From Linanthus parryae (taxonomy: Eukaryota > Streptophyta > Magnoliopsida > Ericales > Polemoniaceae), in contig JALGPY010000009.1 of NCBI GenBank assembly GCA_023055425.1, forward strand, positions 18,621,775-18,685,774: 64,000 nt of DNA, written 5' to 3'. The position numbers and the translations under genes were made by a program. Position 1 is the first letter of the stretch; every line of letters begins with the position of its first letter. This document shows, one piece after another, positions 1 to 10,854 of this stretch. The notes below the pieces were generated by a model. That model had not been told where the DNA came from. It was given only the letters and a program-made list of their open reading frames with translations, and searched no databases.

Positions 1-1
1 C

Positions 2-670
2 CTTGTCACTTGCTACCACTGTGGCAAGAAGGGTCATCGTTCGTTTGAGTGTCGAGTAAAACCAAATGGAAACCAACTAGGGAACCAAGGAGGCAATTAC
101 CAAGGAAACCGACAGTTCAACAACAACAATCAGGGCGGAAACCGGAACTATGGGAACTACAACAACAATAATGGAGGCAACAATTATGGTAGACAACAAG
201 TGAACAACCAAGGCAATGGAAGGAACAATGGAGTTCAGAACAGGAATAGGAACAACAACACTCCAACTAACGCCAACAACAATGGGACTGGTACGACAGG
301 AACTACCGCACAGAATGGGAATATTGCAAGGATCGCTGTCATGAGCAGGACTGAAGCGGAAGCAGCAAACGGAGTAGTCACTGGTACATTTCTTGTTCAT
401 GATCAACCAGCTTTTACTTTGTTTGATTCCGGAGCTTCGTATTCGTTTATTTCGTCATCGTTTGTGGAAAAATTGAGTCTCAATAAGCCGTCTAGAATAT
501 CCATCCCCGTAGCTACCCCAACCGGTCATGTAACAGTATGTGACGCCATTTTTGAAGGAGTAGAAGTTAAGATTTCGGCTAGTACCCTACCAGCGAACCT
601 GATACAGTTTGATCTTGGAGGGATAGAGGTTATATTGGGAATGGATTGGCTGGAAAATATCGAGCAGTAA
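2..670 (+). pseudogene. Gypsy gag C-terminus and aspartic protease, frameshifted from pol
   Basis: One frame is open from the window edge to the stop at 668-670. It begins with a CCHC zinc knuckle (C-X2-C-X4-H-X4-C, nt 14-55), which in gag binds the element RNA. A long Asn/Gly-rich linker (about nt 65-300) follows, then a retropepsin-like domain with the active-site triad Asp-Ser-Gly at about nt 424-432 and the family motif ILGMDWL near 632-652. In relatives the frame runs straight into pol. Here it ends just after MDWL while the pol frame opens at 646, so a one-base indel near 653 separates the two. The 5' part of gag is outside the window. Confidence 0.88.
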
Positions 671-3513
671 TAGACTGCCACGATCAGAAGATAAGGCTTA
701 AAGGTCCAAAAGGAGAAAGAGTTTCTTACCGTGGTGTCACAAAAGAACCCTGTATCCGACTAGTGTCAGCCTTGACCATAGTCAACCAAGTGAAGAAAGG
801 GAATAGTGCTTATTTGTGTTATATTCAAGACGTATCTAAGAAGGAGAATGTGCTAGAAGAAATACCAATCGTTAGAGATTTTCCCGATGTGTTCCCGGAC
901 GAAATTCCAGGAATGCCACCTAGAAGAGAGATCGAATTCACTATGAATTTAGCACCTGGAACAGCTCCAATTTCAAAGGCACCGTACAGAATGGCACCAG
1001 TAGAGTTGAAAGAACTTAAGGATCAGCTGCAAGAGTTACTCCAAAAGGGTTATATAAGGCCGAGTGTTTCACCTTGGGGTGCACCGGTGTTGTTTGTGAA
1101 GAAGAAGGACGGAAGCTTGAGATTGTGCATTGACTATAGGAAGTTGAATAGCGCAACAATCAAGAACAAATACCCTTTACCCCGAATTGACGATTTGTTT
1201 GATCAATTACAAGGGGCGAGTGTTTTCTCAAAGATAGACTTGAGATCAGGGTATCACCAGCTTCGAGTAGCCGAGAAGGACATACCGAAGACAGCCTTTA
1301 GGACGAGGTATGGACACTACGAGTTTACCGTTATGCCTTTTGGTCTAACCAATGCTCCAGCAGTATTTATGGATCTAATGAATCGTGTTATGAGGACGTT
1401 TCTAGATCGTTTCGTGGTCGTCTTTATTGATGACATCCTTGTTTATTCAAAGAGCGAGGAAGAACACGAAGAACATCTCAAAGAAGTGTTAGAAACTTTG
1501 AGACATGAGAAGTTATATGCTAAACGCTCGAAGTGTGAATTTTGGCTAAAACATGTTCCATTTTTGGGTCACATAATTTCCAAAGAAGGAATATCCGTGG
1601 ATCCAGGAAAGATTTCAGCAGTGAAAGATTGGCCTACTCCAAAGAATGTGTCCGAAGTAAGAAGTTTTCTCGGATTAGCAGGATATTACAGGCGTTTCGT
1701 GAAAGATTTCTCGAAGATCGCTAGACCGCTTACTACACTAACCAAGAAGACGGTAAGGTATAAATGGAGCGAAGATTGTGAAGAAGCATTCCAGACACTG
1801 AAGGAAAAGTTAACGACCGCACCTGTCTTAGCTTTACCCAATGATTCTGGCGAATTTGATGTTTACAGTGACGCATCAAAGAAGGGCTTAGGATGCGTTC
1901 TTATGCAAGATAGAAGAGTTATTGCTTATGCTTCAAGACAACTGAAAACTCATGAAGAGAACTATGCTACGCATGACTTAGAGCTTGCAGCTATAGTATT
2001 TGCATTGAAGATATGGAGACATCACTTGTATGGATCTGTGTGTAGATTGTATACGGATCATAGCAGTCTCAAATACATTTTCACGGAGAAAGAACTAAAC
2101 AACAGGCAAAGACGTTGGTTAGAAGTCATAAAGGATTATGATTTGCGTATCCAATACCATGAAGGGAAGGCAAACGTAGTAGCTGATGCGTTAAGCCGAA
2201 AGTCGAGCCATACTTTGGATACTATGCTAGTTTTACCAGATCGGCTATGCCGAGAGTTCCGAAAACTTGGAATTGAAGTAGTGGAACAAGAAGGAGTAAA
2301 GAATATCCTTGGGAATATGACAGTTGTGCCAGATGTCTTAGAAGAAATCAGGAGTAACCAGCCAGGAGATGTGAAGCTGGAAAGGATAAAGAAGAAGATT
2401 GCAGAAGGCCAAGCAAAAGATTTCAAAATCCATGAAGATGGAAGTATTCGTTACAAAGGAAGATGGTGTGTACCACATAAGTGTACGGAAACTAAGGAGA
2501 AGTTGATGCGTGAGGCGCACAACACACCCTACTCAGTACATCCAGGAGGTGACAAACTTTATAAGGACATGAAGAAGATGTTTTGGTGGCCTAACATGAA
2601 GAAAGAAGTGGCAGAATTTGTGGCAAAATGTCTAACTTGTCAAAAGGTGAAGTTTGAACATAAAAGAATGGGAGGCTTAGTACAACCATTAGACGTCCCA
2701 GTTTGGAAGTGGGATTCTATTTCGATGGATTTCGTGACTGCGTTACCGACATCAAAGAATGGACTGAATCAGATCTGGGTCGTAGTTGACAGATTGACCA
2801 AGACAGCAAGGTTTATCCCGATGAAAGACACGTGGAATATGGAACAAAGAGCTGATGCGTATATGAAGAACATTGTAAGGTATCATGGAGTACCAAGCTC
2901 TATATTTTCCTACAGAGATCCCAACTTTCTTTCTCACTTCTGGAAAGCACTTCAGGAAGCACTAGGAACTCAGTTGAAGTTTAGCACGGCATTTCACCCG
3001 GCTACAGATGGACAAACCGAAAGAACAATCCAAACGTTGGAAGACATGCTAAGATCGTGTGTTATGGATTTCCAAGGTTCATGGGTTGATAGATTACCTT
3101 TGATAGAATTCTCCTACAACAACAGTTATCATGCCAGTATTGGAATGGCACCACATGAAGCGTTGTATGGAAGGAAGTGTAGGACACCGTTGTGTTGGAA
3201 CGACATAAGTGAGACGATAGTAATTGGTCCACAACTTATCGAAGAGATGACAGATCAAGTGAGACTTATACAGCAGCGAATGAAGGCAGCGCAGGATAGA
3301 CAGAAATCTTACGCGGATCAGAAAAGAAGACCGTTGGAATTTCAAGTTGGAGAAAAAGCATTTCTTAAAGTATCACCAACTAAAGGAGTCATGAGGTTCA
3401 ATCAGAAAGGGAAGTTGAGCCCGAAATTCATAGGACCATATGATGTTATAGAAAAGATTGGAGAAGTAGCTTATCGACTGGATTTACCATCAAATTTAGG
3501 TCGTGTTTCATAA
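646..3513 (+). pseudogene. Gypsy pol: reverse transcriptase, RNase H, integrase
   Basis: A 955-codon frame carries the polymerase region. The reverse transcriptase has its catalytic FIDD box near nt 1423-1434. RNase H starts at DVYSDAS (about 1858) and keeps its later acidic residues (LELAA, LYTDH). The integrase has its HHCC zinc-binding region at about 2517-2650, a catalytic core from about 2700, and a GPY/F-type motif ([12 protein letters not shown]) near 3430. The core shows the first Asp (SMDFV) and the Glu (GQTER), but the second Asp is a Tyr codon at 2911-2913 (SYRDP where relatives have SDRDP). The frame ends at 3513 by frameshift before the chromodomain. Copying functions look intact; integration probably does not. 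Confidence 0.94.
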
Positions 3514-3775
3514 CGTATTTCACGTATCGCAGCTGAAGAAGTATATGCCTGATGCATCTCACGTATTAGATCCCGAACCAGTAGAACTGGACCCGTCTTT
3601 GAGTTATGAAGAACAACCTGTCAAGATTTTAGACACCAAGACAAGGAACACCCGTAATAAGAGTGTCAAGATTGTAAAAGTCTTATGGACTAACCACCTC
3701 ACTGAAGAGGCAACTTGGGAAGCGGAAGATGATATGTGGAAGAAGTACCCTCACTTGTTTGACGAGGTACCTTGA
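3503..3775 (+). pseudogene. C-terminal integrase tail with chromodomain-like segment
   Basis: This 90-codon frame overlaps the end of pol by 11 bases in another frame. It opens with the conserved FHVSQLKKY, normally continuous with the integrase GPY region, so a small indel near 3503-3510 has split one protein. The C-terminal half (roughly VKILDTKTRNTRNKSVKIVK, then VLWTNHLTEEATWEAEDD) follows the chromodomain pattern of Tekay integrases, where the domain is thought to steer integration toward particular chromatin. The stop is at 3773-3775. The fold is inferred from the pattern only. Confidence 0.82.
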
Positions 3776-4022
3776 GTTACGAGGACGTCACTCCTCTAAG
3801 GGGGAGAGGATGTAATCATTCGTTTTTCTTTAATACAATACTACTTATAGTATATTTCATATCATTCATGACCGTAGGTTGCATTTAGTAGTCGTACTAG
3901 TGAGGGAAGGTGTATACCTTTGTGTGGTTAAAGTTTAGTTTAAACTTCTAGGACAGTTTCTCTTTTAGGAGGGAGGTTTTTGTTTAAACTTCGAGGACGA
4001 AGTTCTCTTTAAGGAGGGAAGG
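3776..4022 (+). repeat. Tandemly repeated polypurine-tract motif before the 3' LTR
   Basis: Three related motifs of the form 'cGAGGACg...CTCT-TTaaGGAGGGa' follow one another at about 3778-3811, 3940-3976 and 3984-4022. The last sits directly before the LTR (AAGGAGGGAAGGA, then TGAAATACCCC) and is the best candidate for the working polypurine tract, where plus-strand DNA synthesis is primed. The first is followed by TGTAATCATT, which imitates an LTR start. Copies two and three look like a tandem duplication of about 45 bp (both preceded by GTTTAAACTTC). Confidence 0.6.
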
Positions 4023-6308
4023 ATGAAATACCCCGTTTTGTGACTACGGGTATTTTGTGATATTATTATAAGTGTTGGGAAGTTAAAATAATTATAGAGA
4101 GTTAATTATAATGCTTTGAGAGTTTGGGGGGAACTTTGTGACTTTAATCAAAGGTTTTAGTGTCTTTTACTTGAGTTGGGGGAGGTGTTTGTCTCTTGGC
4201 AAAACTAAGGGGAAATAAGTGTCTTTTGACCTAAATTTCTTCCTACAATAACAGTTTCCTAATCCAAGAGGGTTTCCTACTTATGAAGTTAATTTTAATT
4301 CTAACTCTCATAAAAACCCTCACTCTCCTATTTTTCCTAATCTCTCTCACGTCTCCCTCATTCTCTACCCGTCCCTCTCTCACTCTCTCTCTCCCTTGTG
4401 ACCGACGGCCACCCCACCGCCGCCGCTCTCTCTCTCTCTCTCTCTTTTCCGGCAAGGTAACTCTCTCTCTCTTTTTCTCTTTTCTTTCTTTCTTTTCTCT
4501 TTTCTCTCTTTCTTTCTCCCTATCCCCGTCCGTCTCTCTCTCCGTCCGCCTCCATGGGCGGCGGGTTGAGCGGGTTGGGTTGTTTCGTTTCTTCTTCTCT
4601 TTTCGTTTGTTGATCTCTTGATCTTGTGATCACTTGTTCATGATTCATGTACGTTGCATGTAATCTCTAAATTTCAGTTTGTTATGGTTAGGATCATTGT
4701 TCATGGATTCGTAAGATTTATTATCAAGTTTTAGGGTTTATCATGGTCTTGAGTGTTGGGAAGAAACCCTAGTTTGAAAGGGAAGTTTGATTGAATGATT
4801 TGGGAGTTTGAATGATCATATTAGGTGGATAACAATCTGATTTGAATGTGGGAATCATGTTATATTAGGTTTAGTATGATTATAGGATGAATTAGATGCT
4901 TGGGGGAAAAGTTTCATGAAGATTGACAATTCCCGTATGGATATTTTGAATGAAGTTGGAAACTTGAAACTAGTGTAACTTTTGATTCAGGAATCGAAAT
5001 TAAGATCCGTTTGAGGCTAAACTTATTATTTCGAACGTTTTGATTCCAATGGAACTGTTTCTAGACCATGATCTGTTTGGGAAACTGGAGTAATAGAATT
5101 GGTGGAGTTATGATGGATTATGCATACTTTAGGATAAGGGATGTTGAGGCAAAGCTTTAAGCTTATTTTGGAGCATGAATTGAATGGGATGTTGGGGAAG
5201 TGTTAGAACCCTAAACCATGGACTATTATATGCATGTAATTAGTATAGCAAGTATATTGCTAGAATATGGGTTTGATTAGCATATTGTTATGTGTAGGTA
5301 ACGAGTTCGTCGACGACGAGTACGTAGAGTACGTTGAATGATTGCTATTGTTGGAATTTGCTTTGAGGTAAGTAAATGTGCCAAGCCTAGTGTGCTTATC
5401 TCTTTCGTGTCAAACGGATATTTGATTTATTACGTCTCAAAATGTGTTTACATGATACATGACTTGGAATATGTGATTTCTACTTGTTAAATGTTTTTGA
5501 CAAAAACATCACCATGATAATTAATGAACTATAACGTAAAGTGGAAGATGTTGTGCGGGACGTTATTATTCTTTGGGCGGTGTTGGCTGCGGTCCCGTCT
5601 CTTTTAATCCGGTTGCAAGTCCCCGGACAATAACATGTACTCACTCCTCTGACCGGCGTAGTCTTTGGGGGGTGTCGACACTTAAGGTCATGCACGCTGT
5701 AGTATTTGGTTTTCCCCGTCACAACAAAGTAATAATGGATTTGTTTGGTTTTGTTAACGGAACGAAGTTAACACTGGATTTGGATTTTTCCTAATAATAT
5801 GGAAATTGATTTGGACATATATTATGGAATTGAGAACTCTTATGTTTTAATACAGGAGTCAACTTTATTACCGCTGTGTTTGCGAAAAACTCTTACTTGA
5901 AAATGAGTCTTGTTTTATAACTATCCATCATCGTTTTACATGTTTGGATGTTTGCTTACCAGTATTTCAATGCTGATTTTGTACTGTGGTGTTTCTTTTT
6001 CATTCCGCACCACAGGTTTAGAGGAAGGTTATCGGGCGTAGAAGGGGACGCGCATCACATGGAACATCATTAGTAGTATTGTTTTATTTGAATTGAACTC
6101 TCTAGTAGTTTAAACGCTTTAGTTGTTTTTGCCGGTTTGTGGCTAGGACGAAGGTTTATGATAATACATTATTTTAATTGGATTTAATTTATTATTGTGG
6201 ATGTGTGTGCTTGCGAACCATGTTATAAAATCTCCTTGTATCCGGGCTCCTCTCGGGTACGGAGTGACATCCCCGGGTCTCCGGCTTGGGCCATTTGGGG
6301 GTGTTACA
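4023..6308 (+). repeat. Tekay-like 3' LTR
   Basis: It starts TGAAATACCCCG after the purine tract and ends GGGTGTTACA, giving near-matching inverted ends and a length of 2286 bp, normal for this clade. It holds a strongly CT-rich stretch (about 4340-4530) with (CT)n runs, likely transcribed leader. A short open frame there is a by-product of base composition. No partner LTR is in the window, so age cannot be estimated. Confidence 0.85.
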
Positions 6309-6900
6309 CCAGTCTAATCCGAGTGAGTCACTAGATTGCTGTCAAGAATATCCTTAAGTACGTAAGAAGGACTAAGGATGTATTCTTCATATATGGAGGG
6401 GAGGAAGAACTCAGTATAAAGGGTTATACTGTTGCGAGCTTCCAAATTAACAAGGTTGATTTCAGATCGGAGTCGGGTTATATGTTTTGCCTAAATGGAG
6501 GAGTTGTGAGCTGGAAGAGTTCTAAGCAAGAGACAGTTGCTGATTCTACAACAGGGGTTGAGTACATTACTGCATTGAGTGCATCAAATGAAGCTTTTTG
6601 GATTAAGAAATTCATCACTGAACTAGGTGTGGTTCCTAGCATAGTGGATCTCATTGCGTTGTATTGTGACAACACTGGAGTGATTGCATAAGCCAAGGAA
6701 CCCAGGTCACACCAGAAATCCAAACACATACTCAGGAAATTCCATCTCATTCGAGAGATCATCGATAGAGGATACGTGAAGATGTTCAAGAAATCAAGAG
6801 ATGCTAATCTTTCAGATCCACTTACTAAGCCCCTTTCTCAGCGTAAGCATGATGGCCACATAGATCTATAGGCATACGAGATGCCCCAGATTGGCTCTAG
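6309..6900 (+). pseudogene. Copia reverse transcriptase end and RNase H (copy A)
   Basis: The frame encodes the copia signature NILKYVRRTKD, then FCLNGGVVSWKSSKQETV, ALYCDNTG and, after a stop at about 6689-6691, the conserved KEPRSHQKSKHI and ADPLTKPL-like ending. These are the RNase H domain and C-terminus of a Tork/SIRE-type copia polyprotein, which removes RNA from the RNA/DNA hybrid during copying. The stop replaces what is normally Gln before AKEPRSH. The upstream part is cut by the Tekay element. Confidence 0.9.
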
Positions 6901-6914
6901 TGAAAGTGGGCGAT

Positions 6915-7371
6915 TGTTGGTGTAGATACCCTAGAGGAAATCTATTTTAGTATGAATGTTGGTTTGACTAGACTATTCATTTTATTATATATAGATATAT
7001 TAATATAATAAATTCCGTAGATTGCAATTATTGTTATCTTAAATTCTCCCTATTCAAGTATAACGGTTAGTAGGACGATCACTATTCTTAGAGACTAGTA
7101 TGTGGGTAGATTCATATGGTGATATCAAGTCTAACACATGGGTATGCATTGGGAGTAATGGCATGCTGGATTGACCCACCACGAGAAGGCTACATGAGAT
7201 TTATGTGAATGTCACAAGTGCATCTCTTAGTGACAATGGTGTTGTAGTCCTTTGATTTGAAGTCACTAGATACTCTAGTTGTAAATATCATGTTTTGACA
7301 CCATTAAACGTTTCACCGTAAGTGGGTAAAGCGATAATCGGACATGATATGAAGCAAGCTCGGAGATGAAT
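6915..7371 (+). repeat. Partial copia LTR (type a), copy A
   Basis: After the purine tract GTGGGCGAT comes TGTTGGTGTAGATACCC, the same start as the LTR at 21387. Homology holds for about 457 bp and then stops at GAGATGA. The LTR at 21387 continues with TAGTGATGCAG, while here the sequence jumps into a copia interior. The same break point is present in copy B (17767). The LTR is therefore truncated at its 3' side. Confidence 0.85.
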
Positions 7372-9091
7372 TTTATGTAAAGTGTTTACGATCAAATAAA
7401 CTTGGACCCAACGGATAAATGTATTTTGTGGAATATCCTAACGGAAATGAAATGATATTATTTCTACAATCCAATCGAGAAAAAATTGTTTGTTTCTCGA
7501 ACCGCTTTGTTTCCAGATAGAGATTGTCTCTAAGAGAAACAGTGGGAGGACAGTGGAACTTGAAGGATTTCAAGAACCACAAAAGAACATTAATCATTTG
7601 ACGGAACTTGAGAAGGATCATAAGATGTAGTGGAGCATCTGCTCAGGTAACACAAGAACCTCGCAGGTCGGGGAGGAAATGCCAAAGGGCTAGAGAAATA
7701 AGGATTTCTCATAACCCGGTGATGTATCGCTCATGGAGATGAGCCTACAACCTATGAGGAGTTCACGAGTGGGCCAGAATCTCAGAAATGGCTTAAGGTC
7801 ATAAGATCTAAAATGGAATCCATGTATACCAATGAAGTATGGACTTTGGTGGAACCACCTGAAAGGGTAACACCCATAGGGTGCAAGTGAGTCTTGAGAA
7901 AAACTAATATGGATGGTCATATGATTACTTTTAAGGAATGATTGGTGGTTAAAGGTTTCTTGCAAGTTCATAGTATAGACTATGAAAAAACTTTTCCCCC
8001 AGTTGCGATGCTTAAATCCATTAGCATATTGCTTGCAATCGTATCGTGCAAAATTTGACAGACTGATATAGAAACCTCCTTGAGGATGTGTATGACACAG
8101 CTAAAGGATTTTTCGATCTAGAGCATGCCCAAAGGTGTGTATGTTGCAGTGATATATCTAAAGATCGAAGCAAGCTTTTGGAGTTGGAATATTCGATTCG
8201 ATGATGCAATCAAGAGTTTGGTTCCATCAATAATGAAGATGAAGTTTGTGTTCGCAAGAAGGTTAGTGGGAGCACAGTTATATTTCTGGCCTTGTATGTG
8301 GAGACATACTAATCATTGGGAATGATTTCCCTACTATGCAATATGTTAAAGATTAGCTAGGGATTTGATTTTCAATGAAATACGTAGGCGAGGCAAACTA
8401 TAAAGATCTATAAAAATAGATCAAGATAGTTGCTCGGCTTAAATCAAAGTACATATAACGACAAGGTGTTGAAACGGTTCAACATGCAAGAATATGGATT
8501 CTTACCTATGTCACGTGGAATTAGTCTTTCGAAGGCTAGTTGTCCTTCCAATTAGATTGAGAAGGACCTTATGAATAAGATTAACGACATACGCCATTTA
8601 ATGTACTGGATCAGACATGTGATATGGTATGACACAATAATTCCAGTCATATCCAGATGAGGGTCATTTGACAATTTTCTATAGCATCCTTATGTACTTG
8701 AGAAGAACTAAGGATGAGTTCTCGATATGTGGAGGATAGGAAGGGTTCAGTGTAAAGGGTTACATTGATGCGAACTTCTAATCCAAAAAAGATGATTCCA
8801 GATCATAGTCAAGTTTTGTGTTTTGCCTTGGTGTAGGGACTGTGAGCTCAAAAGTTTCGAGGCAAGATTGAGTTGCCGATTCTATCACAGGGGACTGAGT
8901 TTAATGATGCATTAGATGCACATACTCAGAATATTCGATCTCATTCGATTGTCGATAGAGGAGATGTGAATAATTTCCAAGTGCCAGCAGATGTCTCTAT
9001 TACTCAACCCCTTGCGTAGTGAAAGCGTGAAGGCCGCGCTAGATCAATAGGCATATGATGCACCAGATTGACTCTAGAGCAAGTGAGAAAC
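7372..9091 (+). pseudogene. Second, decayed copia interior (integrase end, RT, RNase H), copy A
   Basis: Short open pieces in several frames add up to a copia polyprotein in the usual order. A region before the RT contains EPRRSGRKC and EPTTYEEF; the RT follows with KWLKVIRSKMESMYTNEVW, FPPVAMLKSI and DDAIKSL. A weak RNase H tail leads to a purine tract (AAGTGAGAAAC) before the next LTR. Stops and frameshifts occur every few dozen codons, far more than in the neighbouring RNase H fragment, so this interior looks older than its neighbour. Gag, protease and most of integrase are missing. Confidence 0.82.
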
Positions 9092-10541
9092 TGTTGGAAT
9101 TTTTCCCTAGAGGTAATCAATTTATCATGACATTTATGTGGACTTACTATTCATTGTGTTATCAATATGGAGATATGTTAACATGAATGAAGTCCTTAGA
9201 TTATAAATTTTATATCCCTTAGATATCCCTAGTCGAGTACTACAGTTAATTAGGACGGCTGTATTGCATCAAGACTGTGTGTGAGTAGATTGATATGGGG
9301 ATGACAAATCTAACACATGGGTACACATTATGAGTAATGGCGTACTGGATGACCCGCCATGAGAAGGCTACGTGGGAGTTATGTGAATGTCACAAGCGCT
9401 TCTCATAGTGACAATGGTGCTGTGATCCTTCGACTTGAGGTCACTAGATCTCCAGTTGTGAATTATCATGTTTTGATATCAGCAAACGTTACACCGTGAC
9501 TGGGTAACTATAAAGACGATAATTGGATGTGATATGAAGCAAGCTGAGAGATGGTAGTGATGTAGAGAGGATTTTCCCTCCCACATAACGGGAGTAAAAA
9601 TCCACGACCACTCGATAAGTGAGACTTAGGTAAACGCATGGCCATGCACAAATAAATGAATATGATATATTTATGTTATTTGTTTATCTAAGTCTACTCA
9701 CAGATCGAGAAACTATGGATTGTATATACAAGTGTGACACTCCATATCTTGTGTCCAATCCTGATAGATGTGACAAAGGAATTATACAACACGGTAACAT
9801 TGGTCACAGAGGTTTTTCAGATCACTGACTATTCCTATAAGTTGGGTAGGATTGATGTGTTGCTAGACACCGCTCAATGTTTGTAATTGTTACTACCAAC
9901 ATAATAGGAGCCCGTATGGTCACACACCAAAAGGATTAGATAGGAAGTAGATGTTGATTAGTTGGAATAATAAATAATTAAATGAATCAATGATAAAACA
10001 GCAACAACATGCATATTTAGTTGGACTAAATAGAAAACTTGACTAAAAAAAGGTTAATCCAAAGTATTGGATTTAATTAGTAGTGGGGCAGTTTTATAAT
10101 TATTAAAGAGTTATTAATTATAAAAGAATAAGTCCAACCCTAATTTCTTGATGATGAAAATTAGATCACAAAAAAGAGAGAGAGAAGGCGGCCACCCCCT
10201 TAGAGGCCGACGACTACAAGAGGAGGCACGACCCTCCCCATATTCTTCCTCCATTGTTGTTGCTTCAAGCTTGATTGGATCAAGCTGCTTTGACGATCCC
10301 TCCTTCTTATACACTGCTAGCACAAACATTAGAGGAAGTTCCAGTTGGATATCCTACAGTGTGGACTTCTGCAGAGGCATGGACACTATTTGTACGCAAA
10401 GTGATCGTCTCAGTATGGTATGAGTGAGGTAACATTTTTCCCCTTCATCATGTTATGATGCTTCACCTGCGATTCATGGATGGTTTTGAGAATAATAAAA
10501 CTATTGTATTTCTGATGCGTAACTTGCATCAACACACTACA
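9092..10541 (+). repeat. Copia LTR (type b), full length, copy A
   Basis: It starts TGTTGGAATTTTTCCC and ends CATCAACACACTACA, 1450 bp. It is related to, but clearly diverged from, type a in the first 450 bp and more similar later (the segment ATGCTTCACCTGCGATTCATG recurs at 37508). Its last 0.9 kb is noticeably less similar to copy B than the rest of the composite. Short open frames inside it are not genes. Confidence 0.85.
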
Positions 10542-10610
10542 AGATCATCAGCTCGTGAGTGATATTTGTATAGTTTTGACCAATGGTATAGGCGATGCTA
10601 AATAGAGCCC

Positions 10611-10850
10611 TTAGGCACCAATCACTTCCATGATCAAATAATTAGGAAACATCATATAATTCTTGTGTCTTGGTGATGGTTGGCCTTTATTAAGCATAAC
10701 ATCTTTTCGAGCACGTTTGACGGTTTGCTTGATATGAAAGACTGGCTTCTTGTTTATAGTTTCATAACACAAAAACAAGTTGACATTCCAACCTTGCAGA
10801 GCTCGTCCCTTAAAGCCAAGTTTAGTTGAAGACTCAAACTCTTCATCTTC
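10611..10850 (-). other. Unidentified minus-strand exon-like open frame
   Basis: Between the copia LTR and element H, the minus strand is open for 79 codons up to a TAA at 10611-10613. It starts EDEEFESSTKLGFKGRALQG and ends PNYLIMEVIGA. The frame begins directly after TTAG, which would serve as a splice acceptor, and element H starts at once beyond it (10855). Composition looks protein-like: mixed, with basic and aromatic residues. I do not recognise the family. It may be the last exon of a host gene whose upstream part was separated by element H, or a fragment of an unrecognised mobile element. No ATG lies in the frame. Confidence 0.4.
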
Positions 10851-10854
10851 CTAA

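Larger units (their letters stand above)
1..6308 (+). mobile_element. Tekay/Del-like Ty3-gypsy chromovirus, 5' end beyond the window
   Basis: Gag zinc knuckle, aspartic protease, reverse transcriptase, RNase H, integrase and a chromodomain-like tail follow in the Ty3/gypsy order. They are followed by purine-rich tracts and a 2.3 kb LTR that starts TGAAATACCCC and ends GGGTGTTACA. This order and the long LTR fit the Tekay/Del clade of plant chromoviruses. The DNA right after the LTR (from CCAGTCTAATCC) is the interior of a copia element that reads uninterrupted at 16705, so this element jumped into a copia copy. The 5' LTR and most of gag lie left of the window. Two frameshifts and an integrase active-site change make it non-functional as read. 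Confidence 0.93.
6309..10541 (+). mobile_element. Rearranged Ty1-copia composite, copy A
   Basis: In order: copia RNase H tail, a partial LTR, a second more decayed copia interior (end of integrase, reverse transcriptase, RNase H), then a full-length LTR of a related family ending CACTACA. The same arrangement with the same LTR-to-interior junction recurs at 16705-20596 at a constant offset of 10,396 bp up to about 10040. The left end is cut by the Tekay insertion. The layout suggests LTR-LTR recombination or internal deletion in a tandem copia array. Confidence 0.85.

Noticed and set aside
4283..4621. 112-codon plus-strand frame in the Tekay-like LTR
   Set aside because: Composed almost entirely of Ser, Leu and Phe from a CT-rich tract inside an LTR; low complexity, no domain.
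10148..10423. 91-codon plus frame and overlapping minus frame in copia LTR b
   Set aside because: Lies within an LTR and is not preserved in LTR c (37209-37588).
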